NCBI RefSeq assembly: GCF_028765165.1
Contig: NZ_JARADB010000009.1
Span: forward strand, 62,001-126,000
Source: Paenibacillus sp. MAHUQ-63
GTDB taxonomy: Bacteria > Bacillota > Bacilli > Paenibacillales > NBRC-103111
Direction: 5' to 3'
Length of the DNA: 64,000 nucleotides
Below, in pieces: positions 58,267-64,000 of this stretch. The number at the start of each line of letters is the position of its first letter. Positions within the stretch are counted from its first letter, which is position 1. The notes under the pieces are model-generated. The model made no database searches. It saw only the letters and a program-made list of their open reading frames with translations, and was not told the origin of the DNA. The position numbers and the translations under genes are program-made.

Positions 58267-59151
58267 CTACGCCAACAAATAATGCAGCTGCCGAATGTAC
58301 GGACGAAGCTCCGGAATGAAGTCCAAATAAGCGGCCAGCACGCGGATCAGCGTCGGATCGGGCACCTCGCGCCCGCATTCCGTTCCGAGCATCGCCGCGA
58401 CCTTCAGCAGCTCAGCGCGCTGATCGTCCGGCTTCGACAGCTCGCCGATCTTGGAGCGCATGAGCTCCATCAGCTGCGCGACGGTCGTCTGCCGGGCCGG
58501 GGCATCGCTCGGATTCAAATAGTTGATGTACGCGCTGCTTCCGTCAATGACGGGAGCAGGCGACGTGCGAATGAGATCCTCGATGAGCGCATCGAGCCGG
58601 TCGACGATGAAGGCAGCCAGCTCCGACATCGGTAGCGCGATGACTTTCTGCTGGACATAGGACAAGTACTCAATATGAATGCCGCGGAAAATCGCGACGA
58701 TATCCCAAATAAAAGGCTCGATCTGCGGCCCGTAAGCTTCGATCAGCAGCTCGCGGCGCCACGTGTGCAGCGCGGATTTTTTGCGTTTCCAGGCGGCGAT
58801 GAAGTATTCGTTCGACGTGATGGGAAGCTCCCGGAAATCGAGCATGAACAAATGATTTTTGACGGTATATTGCAATTGGAATTCAATCTTCCGCCGCAGC
58901 TTCTCTTTCGAAGACAGGCCCAGCTCCGTTCCTGCACGGTCGAGCGCAGCAGCTTGATCCAATAAGGTTTGATGGCAGGCGACGAACGCAGCGGTGAATA
59001 ATTCTTCTTTGGTGGCAAAATATTTATAGATGCTGGCTTTAGCCATGCCGCAGGCTTCGGCGATATCCTGCATGGATGCGGCGCTGTAGCCTTTTGTCCG
59101 GAACAGCTCGATGGCTGTGTCTAGGATTTTGTTTTTTTTCGAATCGACCAT
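58267..59151 (-). CDS. TetR-family transcriptional regulator
   Basis: 294 residues from ATG 59151 (GGAGG, 7 bp spacing); longer frames upstream lack a site. N-terminal helix-turn-helix KILDTAIELFRTKGYSAASMQDIAEACGMAKASIYKYFATKEELF. The helical ligand domain is longer than the usual 190-220 residues, by about 80. It is divergent from the MBL/AbrB-transporter operon, and AGTTC/GAACT repeats lie over that operon's promoter. Likely a repressor of itself and that operon. Confidence 0.92.
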   Translation of the reverse strand: MVDSKKNKILDTAIELFRTKGYSAASMQDIAEACGMAKASIYKYFATKEELFTAAFVACHQTLLDQAAALDRAGTELGLSSKEKLRRKIEFQLQYTVKNHLFMLDFRELPITSNEYFIAAWKRKKSALHTWRRELLIEAYGPQIEPFIWDIVAIFRGIHIEYLSYVQQKVIALPMSELAAFIVDRLDALIEDLIRTSPAPVIDGSSAYINYLNPSDAPARQTTVAQLMELMRSKIGELSKPDDQRAELLKVAAMLGTECGREVPDPTLIRVLAAYLDFIPELRPYIRQLHYLLA

Positions 59152-59207
59152 CGTGATCCCTCCACCCCTATCTTGACATGAGAGCAAGTGGCCGTCAATG
59201 TTCCGCG

Positions 59208-59250
59208 TTGACGCGAAAACCAGTCAGTTCTATAATGAACTCATAAGTTC
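59208..59250 (+). promoter_or_regulatory. Sigma-A promoter with inverted repeat over the -10
   Basis: TTGACG (59208-59213), 17-bp spacer, TATAAT (59231-59236). AGTTC (59226-59230) and GAACT (59237-59241) flank the -10 exactly, and another AGTTC follows at 59246-59250. Fits a TetR-type operator for the divergent regulator. Confidence 0.75.
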
Positions 59251-59384
59251 TCGCGCCGCGGCAACATCGCGGCTGGACCACATTTGGAGCATCCATCATC
59301 ACTGGCATCATCATTCATCTCATCATCCCATTATAAAGGAGGTGGCCGCTGCGTCCTTCATGCAGGCGAGGCAGCGGCAATCGA

Positions 59385-60116
59385 ATGCGCATAGCTGAAG
59401 GTATAGAAATGCTGGAATTGCAGGTAAGTCCGACAATGAAGATTCATCCGACCATCGTATACGACGAGAACGGTTGGGCACTGGCCGATACGGGCATGCC
59501 GGGCTCCGCTCCGGCGATTCGGGAGCTGGCGGGCGCTGCCGGGATCGGGAAGCTACCGCTGCGCCATATTATTTTGACCCACCAGGATATTGACCATGTC
59601 GGGGGTCTGCCGGCTTTTCTAGCGGAGGAAGACGAGATGCCGACCGTCTATGCCCATGAGGATGACAAAGGCGCGATTAACGGTACGCAGCCCATGATCA
59701 AGGTGACGCCGGAGAGGCTGGCGGGTCTGCTGGAGCAGCTCCCGGAAGCGGTTCGGGTTCAATTCGAGCAAACGTTTCTGCATCCGTCGCGCCCCAATGT
59801 AGAGCGAACCATCGCTGACGGAGAAACGCTGCCGATTGCCGGAGGCCTCACAGTCATTCATACGCCGGGCCATACGCCAGGCCATGTCTGCTTGTACCAT
59901 TTACCGAGCAAGACGCTGATTGCCGGCGATGCCATGATTGTTGAGAATGGCGAATTGCAAGGGCCTAGACCGGCCGTAACACCCGATATGGAGCAAGCGC
60001 TGTTGTCGCTCAAGAAGCTCGCGGCCTACGACATCGCGGCCGTCATTTGCTATCACGGCGGGTTCTATCAAGGCAGCGCGAACGAGCGCATTGCCGTGCT
60101 GGCCGATCAGCCGTGA
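59385..60116 (+). CDS. MBL-fold metallo-hydrolase
   Basis: 243 residues. The start at 59385 is chosen by family resemblance (MRIAEGIEMLEL is a typical opening); ATG 59409 has a GAAGG site and is possible. Metal motif THQDIDHVGG, then HTPGHTPGHVCLY and GDAMIVENG, and the final YHGG. Such stand-alone lactamase-fold proteins include glyoxalase II-like thioesterases and lactonases. The TGA overlaps the transporter GTG (GTGA), so the two genes are coupled. Confidence 0.9.
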   Translation: MRIAEGIEMLELQVSPTMKIHPTIVYDENGWALADTGMPGSAPAIRELAGAAGIGKLPLRHIILTHQDIDHVGGLPAFLAEEDEMPTVYAHEDDKGAINGTQPMIKVTPERLAGLLEQLPEAVRVQFEQTFLHPSRPNVERTIADGETLPIAGGLTVIHTPGHTPGHVCLYHLPSKTLIAGDAMIVENGELQGPRPAVTPDMEQALLSLKKLAAYDIAAVICYHGGFYQGSANERIAVLADQP

Positions 60117-61201
60117 AGAGATTCCTGATCACGCTCGTTATCGCATTGGCGGGCGGAGCGCTGTTTACGCTGATTCATTCGCCGCTGCCGTGGCTGCTGG
60201 GGCCGATGGTGTTCGCTTTCCTGGGAACGCGGCTGCAGAAGAAGATAAAGCCGCTGTGGCCCGGTTACCTGCGGAATACGGCGCTCATCATCATCGGCTA
60301 CTCCATCGGCTTGTCGTTCACGGTACAGACGTTGAAAGAAATGGGGCAGCAGCTGCCGAATATGATTTTGCTTACGGTGCTGCTTCTGCTGCTCAGCGCC
60401 TTGATCGCATACGGTGTTTCCAAGTTATCGGGGCTGCCGTTTCCGACGGTATTGATGGGAAGTATTCCCGGCGGCTTGTCGCAGATGATTATTATTGCGG
60501 AGGACACCCGGGGGATCGATTTGACGGTCGTGACATTTCTACAGGTGTCCCGGTTGATGATGATCATTTTCTGCGTTCCGCTGCTCGTCTTCAGTCCGCT
60601 GTTTGGCAGTACCCACTCGGCGGTCACGGAAGCCGCGGAAGCCGTCCCGCAGTGGGGAGATCTGTTCCCCGGCATTCTATTGTTTGCCGCGGTTTGCGTG
60701 ATCGCTGGCTATTACGGGAATAAAATCCGCTTTCCCTCGGCTTATCTGCTCGGCCCCATGTTTGCGACGGCCGCGCTTCATCTGTCAGGGGTGCACGGAC
60801 CCGCGCTGCCGTCCGCTTGCCTGGACGTTGCTCAGCTGCTGATCGGCACATACGTCGGCCTGCTTCGCCCGGAAACCTTGACGCGCAAGGTGCGGGTCGT
60901 CTGCCTGGCGATCCTGAGCGGCGCTGTGCTGATCTTGGGGGCGCTGGGCTTAAGCGCGCTGCTCACCCGGCTGCACGGAGTCTCCGCAGCTACGGCTTTT
61001 CTGGCTATGGCGCCGGGGGGCATGGATCAGATGGGAATCATGGCCAAGGAAATCGACGCGAATATTGCCGTCGTCTCCTGTTATCAGCTGTTTCGGACAT
61101 GGTTCATTTTCTTCGCGGTTCCTCCTCTGTTGAAGCTGGCTTTCAAACGTTGGATGCCGGCTAAGGGGCCTGGAAGGGACGAAGTGCACGGTGAGGTTTA
61201 G
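60113..61201 (+). CDS. AbrB-family (AbrB_dupl) membrane transporter
   Basis: 362 residues from GTG 60113, which overlaps the upstream TGA by 4 bp. About ten membrane segments in two related halves: PLPWLLGPMVFAFLG in the first is mirrored by FPSAYLLGPMFATAALHLSG, and SIPGGLSQMIIIAEDT by MAPGGMDQMGIMAKEI. This internal duplication defines the AbrB/putative ammonia-monooxygenase membrane family, unrelated to the DNA-binding AbrB. Substrate unknown. Co-expressed with the MBL-fold enzyme under TetR control. Confidence 0.87.
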   Translation: MKRFLITLVIALAGGALFTLIHSPLPWLLGPMVFAFLGTRLQKKIKPLWPGYLRNTALIIIGYSIGLSFTVQTLKEMGQQLPNMILLTVLLLLLSALIAYGVSKLSGLPFPTVLMGSIPGGLSQMIIIAEDTRGIDLTVVTFLQVSRLMMIIFCVPLLVFSPLFGSTHSAVTEAAEAVPQWGDLFPGILLFAAVCVIAGYYGNKIRFPSAYLLGPMFATAALHLSGVHGPALPSACLDVAQLLIGTYVGLLRPETLTRKVRVVCLAILSGAVLILGALGLSALLTRLHGVSAATAFLAMAPGGMDQMGIMAKEIDANIAVVSCYQLFRTWFIFFAVPPLLKLAFKRWMPAKGPGRDEVHGEV

Positions 61202-61205
61202 AAGG

Positions 61206-61234
61206 AAGCAGTTGCCGCAGGCAGCTGCTTTTTA
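61206..61234 (+). terminator. Terminator after the AbrB-family transporter gene
   Basis: AAGCAGTTGCC, loop GCA, GGCAGCTGCTT followed by T-run; one G-T pair. Confidence 0.88.
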
Positions 61235-61283
61235 TTATGATGGGATGATGAGCGGTATAAATAGATAACATGGAGGAGTTGCC

Positions 61284-61592
61284 ATGAGCAGACGCTTTCG
61301 AATTACGAGAACGTTACAGGAGCAAGGCCGGTCTGACCAAGCCATCTCCTTGGAAGAGTGCAAAAGTTACTTTGCGTCCAAGCCTGATTTTACATACTCA
61401 TCCGTGTTTACGGTGACAGGCACGACTACGATGTCCATTCAGGGCGATTTTTTCATGTGGAGCTATGGCGAGGTACAGATCCCGTTCCGTCACTATGATG
61501 GGGATATTTACGTTTCGGGGGCGAACGAAGCGGTTATTCCGAAGATGCTGGAGGTCGCAAGCGAGCTGGAAGCGGATGTCGTAGAAGGGTAA
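61284..61592 (+). CDS. Small conserved protein of unknown function
   Basis: 102 residues; GGAGG lies before the ATG. Basic N-terminus, then alternating strands (SVFTVTGTTTMSIQGDFFMWSYGEVQIPFRHYDGDIYVSG) and a C-terminal helix (IPKMLEVASELEADVVEG). Cytoplasmic, no known motif. Codon use and a strong ribosome site suggest a real gene. It is a single-gene unit between two terminators. Confidence 0.75.
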   Translation: MSRRFRITRTLQEQGRSDQAISLEECKSYFASKPDFTYSSVFTVTGTTTMSIQGDFFMWSYGEVQIPFRHYDGDIYVSGANEAVIPKMLEVASELEADVVEG

Positions 61593-61614
61593 CCGGTCGT
61601 CCCGCGAATAACGA

Positions 61615-61650
61615 AGAGAGGTCCCAAGCGGAACGGCTTCGGACCTCTCT
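61615..61650. terminator. Hairpin between convergent genes
   Basis: AGAGAGGTCC / GGACCTCTCT with an inner AAGC/GCTT pair. Serves both flanking genes; no long T-run. Confidence 0.75.
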
Positions 61651-61660
61651 ATGTATATTG

Positions 61661-62218
61661 TTAGGCAAGCAGCTTCAGAAACTCGCGCATGAACCCCGGT
61701 AAGTCCGGCCAGGCATGTCCGCTGACCAATCGGCCGTCCACGTGCAGCGTCTCCGTCGTATACTTGGCGCCTAACTGCTCGACGTCCAACCGGCAGGCGG
61801 AATACGCCGTCATCGTGCGGCCTTCGAAATATTGATTGTCCTTGAGCGCAGAGAACACCAGCGCGGCATGGCAGATGGCGCCGACCGGCTTGTCAGCTTC
61901 CAGGAAGTGGCGAATAATGCCCGGGAGATGCTCGTTCGAGCGAATGTATTCGGGGGCTCTGCCTCCCGGAATGATGAGGCCGTCATATTGACTCGGGTCT
62001 ACATCGGCGAAAGCAACGTGCGAAGGCAGCAGATGCGCCGGCTTCTCCGTGTAGGTTTCCCAGTCTTCGATAAAATCATGGACGACTGTACGAAGCACTT
62101 TCTTCGTCGGGGATGCAATAACAGCTTCGTACCCTTCCTCCAATACGCGGAAATAAGGGTAGTAAACCTCGAGCACTTCGGCCGCATCGCCGGTGAGAAT
62201 TAAGATTTTTTTGGACAT
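61661..62218 (-). CDS. DJ-1/PfpI-family protein
   Basis: 185 residues from ATG 62218 (CAAGGAGTGAT upstream). Typical opening KKILILTGDAAEVLEVYYPYFRVLEEGYEAVIASP, and Cys116 in VGAICHAALVF as nucleophile, with LIIPGGRAPEYIRSNEHL carrying the conserved Glu region. Members are intracellular protease-like, deglycase or glyoxalase III-like enzymes; no choice is possible. Single gene. Unrelated in layout to the DJ-1 fusion at 12489. Confidence 0.9.
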   Translation of the reverse strand: MSKKILILTGDAAEVLEVYYPYFRVLEEGYEAVIASPTKKVLRTVVHDFIEDWETYTEKPAHLLPSHVAFADVDPSQYDGLIIPGGRAPEYIRSNEHLPGIIRHFLEADKPVGAICHAALVFSALKDNQYFEGRTMTAYSACRLDVEQLGAKYTTETLHVDGRLVSGHAWPDLPGFMREFLKLLA

Positions 62219-62335
62219 CGTATCACTCCTTGGAAATAGATGGGAACCCATAAATTATTATGAAGAAACCTCGATTCGTTGTAAACGGGTGGAATTTGAG
62301 ACGATTTGTCGAAATTCGGTTCTTTGTAAAATCAT

Positions 62336-62364
62336 TTGACTTTTCAAGCGGGAAGGTGTAGAAA
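62336..62364 (+). promoter_or_regulatory. Promoter of the T-box/ileS unit
   Basis: TTGACT (62336-62341), 17-bp spacer, TAGAAA (62359-62364), about 30 bp before the T-box stem I. Confidence 0.6.
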
Positions 62365-62393
62365 TAAACTAACTGAATGTTCTGATTAAATTC

Positions 62394-62656
62394 ATTGACG
62401 AGATCGAGTACGCTAAACCGTTGATCCCCAGAGAGTTGGCCCTGCGCTGAAAGCCAACGTTCAAGATTTAGCCGAAAATCCTCTCCGAGAAGGAAAGCTG
62501 AAGTGTCCAGGTAAGCTGCCCCGGGATCCTGCCGTTACAAAGGACGCGTATGATGGTGCGCAGATGAGGTGCCGAAGATCGAGTATTCGATGGTTCGGAA
62601 CAAGGGTGGTATCGCGAGAATGAAATCTCGTCCCTTAGGGGACGGGATTTTTTGGC
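62394..62656 (+). ncRNA. T-box riboswitch, isoleucine-specific
   Basis: Stem I begins with GACGAGATCGAGTA and contains CAGAGAG and GCTGAAAG in the standard order. The specifier loop GCCGAAAATCC presents the Ile codon ATC at 62479-62481. The T-box proper AAGGGTGGTATCGCGAG is at 62602-62618, and the competing terminator (AAATCTCGTCCC / GGGACGGGATTT plus T-run) at 62623-62653. Uncharged tRNA(Ile) would stabilise the antiterminator and allow transcription of ileS 36 bp downstream. Confidence 0.95.
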
Positions 62657-62691
62657 GTTCATTGGTATTGTACAAGAGAGGATGAGTGACC

Positions 62692-64000
62692 ATGAGAAAA
62701 GTCGATGTCAAAGAAAAAGCGAGAAATCGGGAGCTTCGTATTCTAGAGCAATGGCAGCACAACGGGACGTTCCAAGCGTCCATCAACCATCGGGCCGGCA
62801 AGCCGAATTTTGTCTTCTATGAGGGACCTCCTACGGCGAATGGCAAGCCGCATATCGGACACGTGCTCGGACGCGTCATCAAAGATTTCATCGGCCGCTA
62901 TAAAACGATGGCCGGCTACCGGGTCGTCCGGAAAGCCGGATGGGATACGCACGGGCTGCCCGTCGAGCTTGGCGTGGAGAAGCAGCTGGGCATCTCGGGC
63001 AAACAAGAGATCGAGAAGTATGGAATCGCCGAATTCGTGCAGAAGTGCAAGGACAGCGTATTCGAATATGAAAAGCAATGGCGCGAGCTTACGGAAGCCA
63101 TCGCTTATTGGACGGATATGGACCATCCCTATGTGACGTTAACGAATGATTATATCGAGAGCGTCTGGCACATTTTGGCCGAAATTCATAAGAAAAGGCT
63201 CCTGTACAAAGGACACCGCGTCAGTCCCTATTGTCCCGATTGCCAAACGACGCTTAGCTCGCATGAGGTCGCGCAAGGCTATGAGGATGTCAAGGATTTG
63301 AGCGCGACGGTGAAGTTCCGGAGCAGAACGGGGCAGGACATCTTCCTGGCTTGGACGACGACGCCTTGGACGCTTCCGGCCAATGTAGCGCTGGCGGTCA
63401 ACAAAGATACGGATTACGTTAAAGCCAAAAAGAACGGCGAAATCTATGTGGTCGCCAAGAACTTAGCGGACAAAGTGCTGAAAGACAACTATGAAATTGT
63501 ATCCACGCACAAAGGTTCTGAATTCGTAGGTACCGCATATACGCCCCCTTTCGACTACTTCCCGGTGAATCATGGGCATGTCGTCGTCGATGCGGATTAC
63601 GTGAGCGATACGAGCGGTACAGGAATCGTCCACATCGCACCTGCGCACGGTGAAGACGATTACCGGACAGCCCGCCAGCATGGGTTGGATTTCGTCAACG
63701 CAGTGAATCAGGCAGGACGCTACATCGAGCAGGTTGCCGATTATGCAGGACGCTTCGTCAAGGATTGCGACGTTGACATTGTCAAAAGTCTGGCGGAGCG
63801 CGATCTGCTGTTCGCCAAAGAAAAGTATGAGCATAGCTATCCGTTCTGTTGGCGGTGCAAGTCGCCGCTTCTCTATTATGCGATGGAGAGCTGGTTCATC
63901 CAAACGACGGCCGTGAAAGATCAGCTGATTGCGAACAACAACCGAGTGAACTGGTACCCGGCGCATATTCGCGAAGGGCGCTTCGGCAAGTTTCTCGAAG
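62692..64000 (+). CDS. ileS: Isoleucyl-tRNA synthetase, type 2 (partial, runs off the window)
   Basis: 436 residues visible, no stop before 64000. AGAGAGGATGA precedes the ATG. Class-I synthetase with HIGH motif at 54-57 (GKPHIGHVLGRVIKDFIGRYKTM), KAGWDTHGLPVE, and the editing domain (WTTTPWTLPANVALAV, APAHGEDDY). The opening without the bacterial-type N-terminal block, and YEGPPTANGKPH, match eukaryote-like IleRS2 rather than the IleRS1 of B. subtilis. IleRS2 enzymes are typically mupirocin tolerant. A T-box reading ATC controls it. Confidence 0.95.
   Translation, partial: MRKVDVKEKARNRELRILEQWQHNGTFQASINHRAGKPNFVFYEGPPTANGKPHIGHVLGRVIKDFIGRYKTMAGYRVVRKAGWDTHGLPVELGVEKQLGISGKQEIEKYGIAEFVQKCKDSVFEYEKQWRELTEAIAYWTDMDHPYVTLTNDYIESVWHILAEIHKKRLLYKGHRVSPYCPDCQTTLSSHEVAQGYEDVKDLSATVKFRSRTGQDIFLAWTTTPWTLPANVALAVNKDTDYVKAKKNGEIYVVAKNLADKVLKDNYEIVSTHKGSEFVGTAYTPPFDYFPVNHGHVVVDADYVSDTSGTGIVHIAPAHGEDDYRTARQHGLDFVNAVNQAGRYIEQVADYAGRFVKDCDVDIVKSLAERDLLFAKEKYEHSYPFCWRCKSPLLYYAMESWFIQTTAVKDQLIANNNRVNWYPAHIREGRFGKFLE

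Noticed and set aside
59198..59398. His-rich 66-codon frame before the MBL-fold gene
   Set aside because: Its start lies upstream of a clear TTGACG-N17-TATAAT promoter that runs through it, so the transcript would not contain the start.

Overview
The window reads as a chromosomal stretch of a Paenibacillus-like Gram-positive (Bacillota) soil or plant-associated bacterium. The evidence is strong GGAGG-type ribosome sites, two large membrane-bound AraC regulators with an extracytoplasmic sensor, a DUF3502-type sugar-binding lipoprotein with two permeases and no local ATPase, S-layer-homology (SLH) proteins, an isoleucine T-box, and many small stress enzymes. No rRNA, tRNA, CRISPR array or transposase was seen.

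Layout. 1-10236 is a pectin/rhamnogalacturonan utilisation cluster: two GH105 unsaturated-glycuronyl hydrolases, an AraC sensor-regulator, a GH65-like six-hairpin protein, a PL22 oligogalacturonate lyase and a GH95 enzyme. 10518-12298 is a two-component system on the minus strand. 12489-16758 holds small enzymes (DJ-1 fusion, DUF2306, two VOC proteins, GNAT, SDR). 16916-22866 is a second carbohydrate locus: AraC regulator, binding lipoprotein and two permeases, with a shared repeated motif upstream of all three transcription units. 22929-31675 is a run of small redox and regulatory genes (NucB-like nuclease, Lrp, MBL, QorB-like, SDR, MarR with its quinone reductase, VOC, SRPBCC, DoxX, CBO0543, YbaK). 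32011-34277 is ilvBN.

34435-56115 is the most unusual part. Two giant SLH surface proteins (2619 and 2824 residues) each lie beside a paralogous STAND-ATPase/LuxR regulator that carries a GNAT-like middle region. The second giant protein is teneurin-like: three SLH domains, FN3 repeats, NHL-like propeller, YD/Rhs shell, a PxxxxDPxGL motif and an unrecognised 145-residue tip. It is translationally coupled to a VOC protein.

57158-64000 holds a double GNAT protein, a roughly 1-kb gene-free interval packed with three palindromic repeat families, a TetR regulator divergent from an MBL/AbrB-transporter pair, a small conserved protein, a DJ-1 protein, and a T-box controlling a type-2 (eukaryote-like) isoleucyl-tRNA synthetase that runs off the end.

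A dispersed element of about 186 bp, built from four copies of CTAACGGACAC (two direct, two inverted), occurs four times in the window, always between genes and downstream of a coding region. All functional statements are from reading the sequence; no database search was run.
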